Assembly: GCA_015680685.1 (NCBI GenBank)
Contig: MNCI01026298.1
Location: 409,344-473,343, forward strand
Direction of reading: 5' to 3'
Length of the DNA: 64,000 nucleotides
DNA from: Gnetum montanum
Taxonomy: Eukaryota > Streptophyta > Gnetopsida > Gnetales > Gnetaceae
Of the stretch, positions 44,131 through 54,909 are shown piece by piece; position 1 is the stretch's first letter, and each line of letters begins with the position of its first letter. Both the position numbers and the translations under genes were made by a program. Under the pieces are notes generated by a model. It saw only the letters and a program-made list of their open reading frames with translations. It did not search any database and was not told the DNA's origin.

Positions 44131-45444
44131 TGTAGCATGTAAAAAATTCAATTGTTGGAAAAAATCAAAAATTTTAGGTGAAACAGTTTTAACCCTAGAT
44201 TCCAAGGGCCTCCAAGAAATAGGATCCAAGGCACTATCAACAGTATTTTCAATCACCTAGGGACTTGGGGAGTGTTAATGGGACAAACAACTTAGACAAA
44301 AATGCAGATCTAATACAAAATAAAACATAGAAATTAAGCATGAAATAATCTTGCAACATAAATGAACTGTAAAATTTATTGAAAATAATAAAATTTTCAC
44401 AAAATTAAAGTTTACATGTGTACAAATTTTTGTGCCTGAATGTACAAGAAGTTGCTTGGATGAAGCTTGAAGCCTGTTGAAGTTGACAAGTTGTGATTTG
44501 TAGTCAACTTCACAATCCAGGTACTTTCCAACCTTAATTTCCAAAACCTCTTGGGGGTTTTCAATTCAGATCTACAGTGTTGGTGATAGGGAGTAAAGGT
44601 GTTTGACCTTTTGAAAATTTTAGAACCATGTTGGGAGTCTTAAATGCCCATTTTTTTGCCAAATTACCCCAAAAAGCTTACAAAATGCTAAATGTTTTTT
44701 GAATGCTCAAAATTGCAAAGGTTGTCTAGTTGAAGAAGTGTGGAACCATGGAACCTATCCAAAGTATTTGAAATTGGCATTTATAGGTCCAATGGTTGTT
44801 GGTTTTGGTGTTGGAAATTCTTGCTAGGATTTACAAGTGTAGCAGGCTATAATTTCCAACATAGTTTTCCATTTCTAGCAAGTTTTGATGCACTCAGGTC
44901 ACCAAAATCACTCTAGATACCAAAACTAATAAATGGACTTTCCAACTATGATGGCTTCACCCATCTATGCTAGAATCTTGGAGTCCATGTTGGAATTAGT
45001 GGAGCAATGCTAGCCTAGTTGAAACAACGAAGCCCCAACAACTCCAACGCTAGCTTTGTGTCATCCACATTGAGGGTTATAGCAAATATGCTAGGTTTTG
45101 CTGGAAAACTAAAAACTTGACACCACCAATGTTGGGTGTAGGTGGTTTCAGTGTTGTTGAGGTTATGACCCACAAAACCCATGAAAATGCCAAATTTGGC
45201 AATTTCCAAGGCATTTTTAGCCTTTCCAAGCCCAAATATAAACATGGTATGACTTTTTCCACTTGGGAAGTGAGGCTATGACAACTTATATGGAATTTTC
45301 TCAACCTCAAAATTTCAAGTATGTGAGATTGTAGCTCATGGGCTACAAGCATCACATTTTACAATGAAAATCTAGCCTCATGTATAGGAGTGAAGGTTAC
45401 AATGCTATAAAGGTTACAACATGCATTTTCTTGGTGGTGTTTCA
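44131..45444 (-). repeat. Element D 5' LTR
   Basis: This 1314-bp partner of 16666-18020 has the same orientation, TGTAGC at the left edge and GTTTCA at the right edge. The minus-strand TATA, CTATAAA, is at 44780-44786. Similarity is evident along its whole length, with many substitutions and small indels, e.g. a shortened stretch near 44830. Sequence beyond both edges differs from the 3' copy, so the borders are reliable. Confidence 0.85.
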
Positions 45445-45800
45445 ACTGGTATGAAAATGACTAATTAGTAATCTAAATTGACTTCAAAGGTAGCCCATCA
45501 ATCTAGTGACATTGCTATAAAAATTAGACATTATCTAGGGTGGTAGTGAGGAGCTATGATTTAGAATGACTATATGATTGATGCTAGCCATAACCTAATG
45601 TAATAATTACCTCATACAAGTATGAGGTGTTTATCCAACAATTATTCTTTTCTTACATCAGGGTTGACCTAAATAAGTGGCGTAGTACATAAAAAATTCC
45701 TTGATGACTAGTTAAGTTAGTATCAACCTTATAGTTATTGTAAATATTTGATGTTGGCAACCTCAAGGAAATGCCATAGTAACCTAGGAAAAATCATGTG
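45445..45800 (+). repeat. Element C LTR, copy 2, right part
   Basis: This resumes the C LTR after D: ACTGGTATGAAAATGACTAA parallels 12707, and GTTATTGTAAATATTTGATGTTGG parallels 13918. Homology to copy 1 fades at about 45790 and integrase text begins at once. The LTR was therefore joined to internal sequence by a deletion. Confidence 0.75.
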
Positions 45801-46592
45801 TCAATGGTAGGAATTCTTATTAATATCTCATTATGATATCAAATTTACCTCTTGACTTTGAAAAGCATTCATGGATAGCTTGGGCACTAGGCTAAGTTTG
45901 ATTTTAGCATACCATCCATAGATAGATGGATAGGTTAAGGGTGTTAACCAAGTTTTGAAGGATATTTTTTGGTCTTATGCTTTGTATTTTTTGAATAGTT
46001 GAGATAGTCTATTACAATTTGCTAAATTTTCCTACAATAAGAGCTACCATGTGATTCTAAAAGTAGCACCATACAAGGTCTTGCTTGATAGACCTTACAA
46101 AACTTCTTTATATTGGAAAGCAATCTAGGATAGATAGTGGGTTAGTTAAGATATAGTTTTGCATACAACAAATAAAATTAAGAATATTCTTAAGCAACTT
46201 AAAGTAGCTTAAGAATGTTATACTAGTTATAAAAAACATAGAAGGAAACTTCTCAAGTTTGTGATTGGTGACAAGATATTCATTCATGTCTCTCTACTAA
46301 AAGGCTTAATGAATTTCAAAAAGATCAGCTTGCACCTTGTTATAGTGGATCATTTAATTTCCTTTAGTGCATTGAAGAGGTGATGTATCACATGATTTTT
46401 TCTCCATAACTTTTAAGCATGCATGATATTTTACATGTATACATGCTTTGAAAGTATGTACTTGATGATAATTATTTTATTGATTGAACCAAAATATAGT
46501 TTCAAGATGATGCTTTATATCTAAAGTATTATGCTAGATCATGGAAAGAATAGAGTGGTAGTTGTACAAAAAAGAGTTCCCATGGAGATTGT
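45800..46592 (+). pseudogene. Element C integrase, Tekay/Del-type
   Basis: The plus strand reads DIKFTS, KAFMDSLGTRLSLILAYHP, VKGVNQVLKDIF and FSYNKSYHVILKVAPYKVL, then KLLKFVIGDKIFIHVSLLKG and, in another frame, HDILHVYML. This order is the integrase core and C-terminal domain of Tekay/Del-type chromoviruses. The catalytic Glu position reads Lys (VKGVNQ). Several stops are present. The frame is cut by element E after MEIV and resumes at 54189. Confidence 0.75.
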
Positions 46593-46595
46593 TGA

Positions 46596-47549
46596 TGTAG
46601 GAACACCTCTTCCAATCCCATTTGTTCCTTCCCTACATTTGTATTTGTATGTTTTGGACATAAGAAGATATCTTGGGGAATAGGAAGATGTCTTGGTTGA
46701 TAGCTATTGGTAACAGAAGATCTCTTAGAGCTAAAGGAGACATCTTGCTGAATTTTCTATATTCTTGGGAAAGATGTCTTGTAGGAGGAAATACATCTTC
46801 TACAAGATATCTCCTATTAGGAGGAGTTGTCTTGTCCCAGAAGGAGTTGTCTTACCTACATAGTAAATGTCTTCCTTGAAAGTTCATTTTGACAAGATAC
46901 ATCTTGCCAAGACTAGATGTCTCATATAACTAGGAAAACTTCCAAATCATCCATCCCAATTCTAGAAATAGCCAGGGTAAGTTAAAAAAAATGAAACAAG
47001 CTAGAGAGAATGTGAGAAGACTGAAAATAACTGAAGAGCCTCAAGTTGAGTTGATGAAAGGTTTCTAGTTTTCTTGTCATCCTGTTATCCATAAATATTG
47101 ATGTAATTTATAATTGTTGATACCATGAGAAAGAAAGAGAGCTATGAGTATAGAGAGCTTAGCAAGAAAATGTGTAAGATCACATTAAGTAAGTGCAATT
47201 GGTGATTGCAGCTTCAAGGTTAATTATGTATGTGTTGGCCTATGTGCTCTATTCTTTTATGTCTTACTTATGAGTCAATATCTTAGTCTTGGGTTATGGA
47301 AGAAATTTTCTATTGGTTGTATCTTGCATTGAGAATAGAAATTGTGTGGTTGTAGGGCCTCCTTGTCTACAATATTGTTTGAGTAAGAAATGTTTTGGAT
47401 GTTTGTGGGTTTTGAGAAACCTTTTGTAATCTCCTAATTCAATAATTATAGATAGCTAGTTTTCTTATTTTCTAGAAAATTAATTATCTTTTCATAATAT
47501 CTAGTTTTAGTATTTGAAGGTAATTAATTAGTAAAGTGAACCTACTCTA
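46596..47549 (+). repeat. Element E 5' LTR
   Basis: The LTR starts TGTAGGAACACC. Its U3 (46660-46925) holds many AGATGTCTTG / CAAGACATCT-type words in both orientations. The poly(A) and U5 part has no coding content; the open stretch 46673-46879 lies on the repeat words and is not conserved in the other LTR. Confidence 0.85.
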
Positions 47550-47556
47550 GTGTTAG

Positions 47557-47573
47557 TGGTATCACAGTATAGC
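47557..47573 (+). other. Element E primer-binding site (tRNA-Met)
   Basis: TGGTATCACAGTATAGC follows the 5' LTR by seven bases and resembles TGGTATCAGAGC, the site for initiator tRNA-Met, with a G-to-C and further changes. Confidence 0.75.
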
Positions 47574-47642
47574 TTTGTTTGTCAAAGCATTGTGTTAAGC
47601 TTTATGTTTCTTGGAATTGGTTGAGGATTTTGTTAATTTTAG

Positions 47643-48795
47643 ATGACACTCAAGAAGAAATAAGTGCAAGCTTTAAATAGATACATGGAGAGTAGGAAGT
47701 CTATCTTCCATATAATGGTTTCTTGGTTAGATGAAATCAATGCAAAGGTAGAAAAAAATGTTGATCCTAGCCATATCCATACATGTGGAGGTGAAGAGCA
47801 TGCATGTTTAGATGAAAAATTTTCATAACAAGGTGGAGATAGAGTAGATGAGGAGGAAGGATAATCTAGCTATTAGAGTGTTGAAACCCATAAGCCAAGG
47901 ATTCTAATGGGAGGGAATCCTATTCCTTAGATGAAAATTTCAAGGACTTCAACTGTGATACATACATCTTCTCTAGGAAAGCTTCATAAGGAGGATGAAG
48001 CCAGGCTTACTAGAACATTCAAAAATGTTACAAGACTTTTGTGCATAGATATGAAGACTTTCAATGGTGTAGATGGTACCATTGCTTTTGCAAGTTGGCT
48101 AAAGGTGCTTGAAAATCATTTCTAGTTGGAAGAGGTACCAAATACATTAAGGGTACTTATTAGTAAATCTAGATTAGAAGGTATGACTTATACTTGGTGG
48201 GAAAAGGAGTACTAGAGTTATGAAAAATGAAACAATCAACCTATCAAAGATTGGGATCTAATGAAATACATGTTGAAAAGAAAATTTAAATAGTCTCATT
48301 AGATAAAAAAGACTATTATGACTTTGAAATTCCTAAGGCAAGGTGAAAAGGGTGTCAAAGAATTCTACATCAAATTTTTTGATCTATTCCATCAATCTAA
48401 GCTAAATTAGGAGGAGTATGAACATGCTTCAATCTTTTTAGGAGGTCTCAAAATGACATATCAGCAAGATTTATCTTTTTATAAGCCAAGAAAATGTTAA
48501 TGACGCTTATGATTTGGCACTCAAGGCTAAGAAGAAATTAAATGGGTTTGGAAATTTGAGTAAACAAACTTCCAAGGGAAAGGAGAAGGAGAAGGGGTCC
48601 AAATTTGAGAAGGAATCTAGGTCCAAGTCTAAAAATAATGAATTTAGCCATGATAAGAAGACTGAAAGATATGATGAGAAGGGCAAACCAAGAAGATCCA
48701 AGGTAAGGGAGGTAAGGGTTAAGACAAAAGATTATCAAAAATATAGTGCTTCAAGTATGGAGAATGGAACACAAGTAATGGAAATGTCCACTTAG
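47643..48795 (+). pseudogene. Element E gag
   Basis: The start at 47643 gives MTLKKK and a stop. The capsid core is clear: FNGVDGTIAFASWLKVLENHF, TYTWWEKEY, GVKEFYIKFFDLFHQSKLN and FLGGLKMTYQQDL. The open piece 48514-48795 continues ALKAKKKLNGFGN into a long Lys/Ser/Glu-rich tail. No zinc knuckle survives, although CFKYGEW-like text in another frame at about 48750 may be its remnant. Stops fall mainly at expected Gln and Trp. Confidence 0.75.
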
Positions 48796-48889
48796 CATGG
48801 TAGCCAAGGGAAGGGGACATAAAAAAGGTCTTTAGAGAGGTAGTCCTAATGCTCCAAAAATCAAGGATGTTGCTAAATTAAATTCTTAT

Positions 48890-49602
48890 GCATTCATGGG
48901 GAATGTAAATAGAGGATAATACCCCAATATAAAATTGTTATTTTGGATTGAAGCTAGATGTTTTCTTAGTGGGAAATGAATTCATGTTTTGATTGATGAG
49001 GGAGCCCAAGAAAATGCTATTTCTTCTAGGGTAATATCTAGATTAGGATTGATAACTAATTCTCATCCTATATTATATAAATTAAATTAGTTGTCTAGAG
49101 ATTTTTCCCAGGATATGAGGGAACAATATACTTTTAAATTTAAAATTTGAGGTTTCATGATGTTATGAAGTGTGATGTACTTCTAATAAATTATGCTAAT
49201 GTACATCTTGGTACACCTTGGAATTATGACAATGGTGCTCAATTTGATGATGTAAGAAATGTATGAAGTGTAGCAAGACCTAATGGAATTAATGAGTTGA
49301 TTCTAATGATAGTTGAACAAGTGATGTAGCAAAGCCCACTTAATGTTTCTTTAATCCTTCTAGGAGAGAGGGAATATATTAAGAAACATGATGAAACAGG
49401 TTTTGGTTTTGTTGTTATGACAACAGTTGCTACTAACCATGATGACATGTAGGTTGAACTTCCTACAAGTGTACTAGGCTTAAGAGAGAAATTTTCTAAG
49501 GTATTCCAAAGGGAATTGGATGGATTGCCATCTATGAGAAATGTACAACATCAGATTGATTTTACTCCTAGTGATGCCTTTCCAAATGAGAGAGGTTAAC
49601 AG
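48890..49602 (+). pseudogene. Element E protease and RT linker
   Basis: Plus-strand text IHVLIDEGAQENAISSRVIS carries a retropepsin-like DEGA in place of D[ST]GA. Then VHLGTPWNYDNGAQFDD matches the chromovirus LLGRPWQYDR linker, and VQHQIDFTPSDAFPN leads into RT. Two stops lie in the linker. It pairs with 8640-9070 of element B. Confidence 0.7.
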
Positions 49603-50880
49603 ATGGCACTAAATCAACAAGCTAAATTACAAAGGCAAGTACAGGAGTTAGTTAAAAATGATTTTGTAAGAGAATCCATTTCACCTTGTGTAGTACCAAT
49701 GGTTCTAGTGCCAAAGAAGGATAATAATGAATGGAGGATGTGCATTGATTCTAGATCAATGAATAGGATAACAGTGAGGTACAGGTTTTCTATTTCAAGG
49801 ATAGATGATATCCTTGATGTTCTTACCAATGCTAAAATTTTTAGCAAAATTGGTTTGAAGAGTGTTTACCATCAAATTAGAATTAGACCTAGTGATGAAT
49901 GGAAGATAGATTTTGAGACACCAAATGGATTGTTTGAGTGGTTGGTAATGCCATTTGGGCTCACAAATGCAATTGCTACATTCATGAGGTTGATGCATGA
50001 TGTATTAAAGAACTTAATTAGTAAGTCCCATATTGTCTTTTTTTTTTTTACAACATTTAGGTGTATAGCTCTAATAAGAAAGAGCACTTGGATCACTTGA
50101 TAATGGTGTGTCTTAAGTTTGAGGAGGCACAATTAGTGATCAATGTGAAGAAAATTCATTTCTTCAAAAGGAAAATTCCATATTTGGAGCATGTGATTTT
50201 AGAAACTCAAATTCAAATGAAGGCTACCTAGGTGAAGGTCATTAGGTATTGGTCACATCCTAAGAATGTTGGCAAGGTAAGATCATTCCTTAATTTAGTA
50301 GGTTTTTATAAATGGTTCATAAAATATTTTAGTGATATTTCATGGCCTATGTTTACTTTGTTGAAGAAAAATAAGGAATTTAGGTGGGATCATGAAACCT
50401 AAGGGATCTTTAACTTGTTGAAAGCAAAGATTACCAATGAATTTATGCTTGTAATTCTAGATTTTCAGAAGCTTTTTCAAGTAGAGGTGAATGCAAGTGG
50501 ACTTGTCATTGGTTGGGTACTTTCACAAGAAGGTAAACCTATTGCTTTCTTTTCAAAAATTTTAAATGAGTAAGGCAAAAATATAGCTTGCATGAAAAGG
50601 ATTTGTACACTATTCTTCATAAAATCAAGCATTAGAGGCATTACTTATTTTCCAAGGAGTTCACTTTGATGATGGACCACAAAGCACTTCAATTTCTAAA
50701 CTCATAAAAGAAGTTGGGGGGGGAGCACATGAAATGGGTTGCATAGTTATAGGAGTTTAATTTTATGTTTAATCAGAAAATTAGGAAAGCAAATGTGGTG
50801 GATGATGCATTTTATAGGGTGCATGTGGTTAATTTTAGCATACCTCATGTAGAAGGTATGGGTGATTTTTCTTCTTTGTA
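49603..50880 (+). pseudogene. Element E reverse transcriptase and RNase H
   Basis: The open piece 49603-50100 covers fingers and palm: LQRQVQELVKNDFVRES, EWRMCIDSRSMNRITVRYRF, LFEWLVMPFGLTNAIATFMR. The first catalytic Asp is Gly (FSKIGLKSVYHQ). The YxDD motif is destroyed: a run of twelve T at 50038-50049 replaces it and shifts the frame. The frame resumes as HLIMVCLKFEEAQ. RNase H reads VEVNASGLVIGWVLSQEGKP with the first Asp as Asn, then stops. Confidence 0.88.
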
Positions 50881-50999
50881 TGAGCATGATGTTGATTTTG
50901 GGTACGTTTAGAGGAGCCTCAAAGAGCCATTAAGAAGAAGGATAGAATAGTAGAGGGAATATCATATTTAAGATGAATTATTATTTAAGAATGGAAAGG

Positions 51000-53025
51000 T
51001 ATGTGCTCTTAATTGTGATTTTAGAAAAAATATTTTGTTTGAAAAGCATTGTAGTGAGCTGGTAGATCATCTAGGAAAGGATAAAACATTGAAACTTATG
51101 GGTAGGTAATATTTTTGGCCTAGTATGGCAGTTGAAGTCTTGAAATTTATGAAGTGTTTAACTTGCCAGAAGTTCACAGAATGTAAAGGAATGGATGAAC
51201 ATGATCTACCTTTGCTAATTTCCAAGTGTCCATGGAAAAGTGTGTCTATGAGTTTTTTCAGTGGAATTCCAAAAATAAAAAGTGGGAACAATGAAATTTT
51301 TGTCATTGTTAGAAGGTTCTTTAAGATGGCATGCTTCATTTTGTGAGAGAAGGTGAGTGATGCTTCTCATGTTGCAAATTTATTTTTCCAGCATGTTGTG
51401 ATGTTGCATGGAATTCCTTTGAATATTATTAGTGATAGAGACTCCAAATTCACAAGTTACTTTTGAAGGTACATTTAAAAAAGTTTAGCAATAAAGTTGA
51501 ATTTTCCTAGTGCATATCATCCATAATTTGATGGCCAAATAGAAGTAATGAATAAATCCTTGCTAAACATATTGAGATATTTATGTGATGGATAGCTAAA
51601 TAGGTGGAAAAACTTATTGTGTCATGCTAAGTTTTCATACAATAATGCTTTTTATATTACTATTGGAAAAAGATCATTTGAGATGAACTATGGAATTTTT
51701 CCAAAGATGGTGGACACTTTGAAGAGCTTTGATGGTGAAGCTCAACTTAGTGTTGATTTTGGATAAGAGATGAGGGATCTTCATGCATAAGTTAAATTAA
51801 ATATTGAGAAGAAGGTTGAAGAGAGAGTTCTCAAGAGGAATGAGGGTTGATGAAGTGTTTGATGGTCACTGCGTATACTAGGCCATGTATACAGGGTCTT
51901 GTATACACAACCACGTTGACACGACCCTGCATACGCAGCTCTGTCAACGTTGCCCTGTTTATGCAGCACCTATTTTGGCCTATAAATAAGAGGGCCTTCT
52001 GCCTCATTGAGGTACCTTTTTGTTAGTTGTAGCGAAGCTCTTGCACTTTGTTCCCACAAGAGATAGAATATTTTCCAAGTGCCCACAGTAGGTGTAAAGA
52101 AGGTGTTCGGCTCTTTATTCGAGCATTGATGTATCTGAGCCCATTGGCGTGAACGACAATAAAGATGAGCTTTCAAGAATTTCTTGCAACATTTGGACTT
52201 AGTCATTTAATGCATTCAATAGCTTAATATTTATATGCTTTGATAATTACTTAAGTTTCTCATATTATTAGTTTAATCACTATCGTTCATTCATAGTTCA
52301 TAGAAACGATAAGTACGACCATCTCGAACGTAAATCCAGCACTTGGTAACCCAGTGACGCCTAATATTTGGTAACCCAGTAATGGTTAGGAAATGCTCAG
52401 GATGTGCCTGAAAGATGGGATCAGATACTTATGCTAGGAATAGTTAAGATATAGATTAGAATAATTATAGGTTAGATAATATTTCATTCCTTACTTTCTA
52501 TACCTTAATTAGATGCCAAAAGATAAAGTAAAAACTATAAAAATCAGCTGCCTCAATCTCACTTAACCATTGCCACTAGATACTCACAAGTGAGGTTGAG
52601 AAGATAACGACCATTCTAACAAAGGGTTTTGCTAGTTAGAGGTCTGGTGTATGTTAAGTGCTTACACTCTATGGAATTCGACCAAGTCACATGTGAACGC
52701 CCGTGATTCGCATTGTTGGGCGTAGGGGTACCTAGCCACTCATCAAGGGTAAAAGTAAGTTAAATTTTGTTGTTGGTGATTTGGTTTTGGTGCACTTAAA
52801 GAAGTAGTTGAAAGGTGTTAACTTCTCTAAGTTGAAAGCCAAAAATATGGAGACTTTTAAAATCAAGGCTAAGATCAATGATAATGCTTTTAAGACTGAT
52901 TTACCAAAGGTTTTATGTATAATAATTTAGATCTTGTACACTATCATGGATTTGTTGATGATGAGAGCATACAAGCTAGCATCAAATAGTTGAAGGGGGT
53001 TATTGATTAGTCTAAGTATTTAATT
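51000..53025 (+). pseudogene. Element E integrase, split by LTR A5
   Basis: Zinc-binding part: HLGKDKTLKLMG, then CLTCQ. Core: SVSMSFFSGIPKIK (first Asp is Ser), [11 protein letters not shown] (second Asp kept), SAYHP then DGQIEVMNKSL (Glu kept), FSYNNAFYITIG. The C-terminal part is cut at 51847 by solo LTR A5 and resumes at 52746 with KLNFVVGDLVLVHLKK and NAFKTDLPKVL. Stops interrupt it at several expected Trp and Gln codons. Confidence 0.88.
51848..52745 (+). repeat. Family A solo LTR, divergent (A5)
   Basis: This 898-bp LTR has a perfect target duplication AGGGT (51843-51847 and 52746-52750). It shares the family ends (TGATGA, GGGGTACC...CACTCATCA), CTATAAATAAGAGG near 51981 and AATAAAGATGAGCTTTC near 52160. 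Its U3 differs: instead of GATATC palindromes it has GTATAC at 51873, 51887 and 51901 and related ATACGCAG words. It therefore represents a subfamily. Confidence 0.92.
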
Positions 53026-53029
53026 GAGA

Positions 53030-53228
53030 GGAAGGTAACTGTACTCAAGAATAGGAAAGCTTCTAGCTCTTAGGGAGTCAAGAGGCATGAATATCTGATC
53101 CATTAAAAGGATTAATCTAAAAATGATGTTGTATGGATCCATGACACAAAAATTCTTAAGTGGGGGATGACTTCAACCCCTACTACCTTGTTCACCTAAG
53201 TTTACTTTTTGAAGGGTGGAAGAGCTAG
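53030..53228 (+). pseudogene. Element E chromodomain and polypurine tract
   Basis: Plus-strand text IERKVTVLKNRKASSS and VKRHEYLIH with NDVVWI corresponds to a chromodomain (usually EYLVKWKG and TWE), the chromatin-targeting tail that defines chromoviruses. Three stops interrupt it. The polypurine tract GAAGGGTGGAAGAGCTAG abuts the 3' LTR at 53211-53228. Confidence 0.65.
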
Positions 53229-54188
53229 TGTAGGGATACCTCTTCTGATTTCCTTTGTTCCTTTTCCACATTTATATTTGTAGGTTTTGGACATAAGAAG
53301 AGATCTTTGGAGACAAGAAGATGTCTTAGTTGAGACCTATTGGTGAAAAAATACTTCTTAGAGCTAGAGGATATGTATTGTTAAATTTTCTATATTCTTG
53401 TGGAAGACATCTTGTAGGAGGGAAGATGTCTTGTGCAAGAGATATTCTACTAGGAGGAGACATCTTTTCCTAGAAGGAGATTTCCTGCCTACACAAGTGA
53501 TGCCTCCCATGAAAGCTGGTTTTAATATGAGACATTTTTCCAAAGCTAGAGATGACTTGAACACTAGGAAAACTTTTAAAATCAGCTATTCCAATTTCAA
53601 AAAATAGTTAGGATAATTTGGAAAAGGATGGAAATAGCTGGGGAGAAGGTAAGAAGACTATGAAAGTAACTAAAGAATATCAAGTTGAGTTAAGGAAATG
53701 TTTCTAGGTTTCTTATCTTCTTTTTATTCATAAATATTGATGTAATTCACAACTATTGATATCATGAGTGAGAAAGAAAGCTCTAAGTGTGAAGAGCTTA
53801 GTAAAAGAGTGTGTGAAAGCACATTGAGTAAGTGTAATTGGTAACTATAGCTTCAAGGTCAATTTTGTGTGTGTTGCCCTATGTGCTTTTTTCTCTTATG
53901 GCTTACTTGTGAGTCAATATCTCAATTCCAGGTTGTGGAAGAGATTTTCTATTGGTTGTGTCTTGAATTGAGAACAACCATTGTGTAGTTGTAGAGCCTC
54001 ATGGTCTACAATATCATTTAAGTAAGAAAGATTTTGGATGTTTATGGGTTTTGAGAACACTATTATAATATCTTAATTAAATAATTGAAGATAGCTAGTT
54101 TTATCATTTTCTAGCAAATTAATTATCTTTTTATAATATATAGATTTAGTATTTAAATATGATTAATTAGTGGAGTGAACTTGCTCCA
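53229..54188 (+). repeat. Element E 3' LTR
   Basis: This 960-bp partner of 46596-47549 starts TGTAGGGATACC. The U3 again contains AGATGTCTTG / GACATCTT words (53290-53540). Divergence from the 5' LTR is substantial by eye. It ends CTCCA, after which the C coding frame continues. A clean target duplication is not visible. Confidence 0.85.
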
Positions 54189-54250
54189 AATGTCTTGTGG
54201 ATTCATCATGATTCTCAAGAATTAGCTTGGGATATTGACTTTGACATGTA
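54189..54250 (+). pseudogene. Element C integrase, C-terminal end
   Basis: After element E the frame continues as LWIHHDSQELAWDIDFDMYS and ends HLEIF and a stop near 54240. This is the usual end of Tekay/Del-type polyproteins (WE.E..MR..YP.LF). It shows that E landed in the last codons of C. Confidence 0.7.
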
Positions 54251-54904
54251 TTCATCCCATCTTGAGATCTTCTGAGGAAGATTCTTATGGGAGCAAGGAC
54301 ATAACAACTTGTATTTTTTAATGGTTGGGTTAGTTCTTTTACCTTATTCTTTTATGCTTCTTGATGATTTGGATATTATGCTATGCTTTTGAATTAAGCT
54401 TATTATCTGGTTTAGCTTTTAAGTGGTATGTTTTATTCTCATGTATATTTAATTCCATTCATTATTTAATTATATTTTCAATTGATTTACACCAACCTAG
54501 TGGATGTGTTGACAAACTTTCTCATAAAGATTATGGTATGGACATGTGATGACATGAGTAGGTTTTGATGTGATCATGATATTTTATTAATTAACTTCAA
54601 TTTTGGAATATGCTATTTTAATTAAAATGTTTTTAATATGGCTTGTTGACTTTTATGAGAAATCTACATGAGTTATGAGAGGCTTTGCATTAGTTTTATT
54701 TATTTTGAATTTTATTTTTTGAAATAAGATTAGTATTACAACATTGATTTTTTGGTAGTTTTCCATTAAAAATCCTACACTTCATTTTTTGGATACTTTG
54801 GAATCCATTTTCTTAGATGCAGAAGTGTTGCTAGGTTAGCGGCTTATCGTAGTGTTGTAGAGCTTTGGTAATTTGTGTGTGTGGTTTTGTAAGTGTATTA
54901 CTTC
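54251..54904. other. Unassigned AT-rich stretch
   Basis: About 650 bases follow the stop of C. A 3' LTR of C would be expected here, and ACATAACAACTTG at about 54299 faintly recalls the C LTR start, but the remainder does not follow the other C LTR copies. The open stretch 54361-54549 has no recognisable motif. I see nothing I can name. Confidence 0.4.
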
Positions 54905-54909
54905 ATGGG

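Larger units (their letters stand above)
16666..45444 (-). mobile_element. Element D: giant Tat/Ogre-type LTR retrotransposon
   Basis: Two similar LTRs (16666-18020 and 44131-45444) flank an internal region whose minus strand encodes gag, protease, RT-RNase H, an additional archaeal-type RNase H and integrase. The second RNase H and the RT text place it in the Tat (Ogre/Retand) lineage of Ty3/gypsy. The span is 28,779 bp and about 18.7 kb after removing nested A4, within the known range for Ogre-type elements. It sits in LTR C2; flanks GCTAG and ACTGG could be a decayed target duplication, and about 90 bp of C2 are missing at the site. The primer and polypurine sites are not recognisable. Confidence 0.85.
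46596..54188 (+). mobile_element. Element E: chromovirus LTR retrotransposon
   Basis: LTRs 46596-47549 and 53229-54188 flank a tRNA-Met primer site, gag, protease, RT, RNase H, integrase and chromodomain on the plus strand. The length is 7.6 kb, or about 6.7 kb without nested LTR A5. It is inserted in the C-terminal coding part of C: VPMEIV before it and LWIHHDSQELAW after it belong to one protein. RT text (ELVKNDFVRESISPCVVPMV, KIGLKSVYHQIRI) suggests the Reina/Galadriel/CRM group of chromoviruses. It is inactive. Confidence 0.9.

Noticed and set aside
16661-45449. GCTAG / ACTGG as target duplication of element D
   Set aside because: Only three of five bases agree and about 90 bp of the host LTR are missing at the site, so it cannot be called with confidence.
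54251-54904. 3' LTR of element C
   Set aside because: Expected here, but apart from a few bases near 54299 it does not follow the other C LTR copies.
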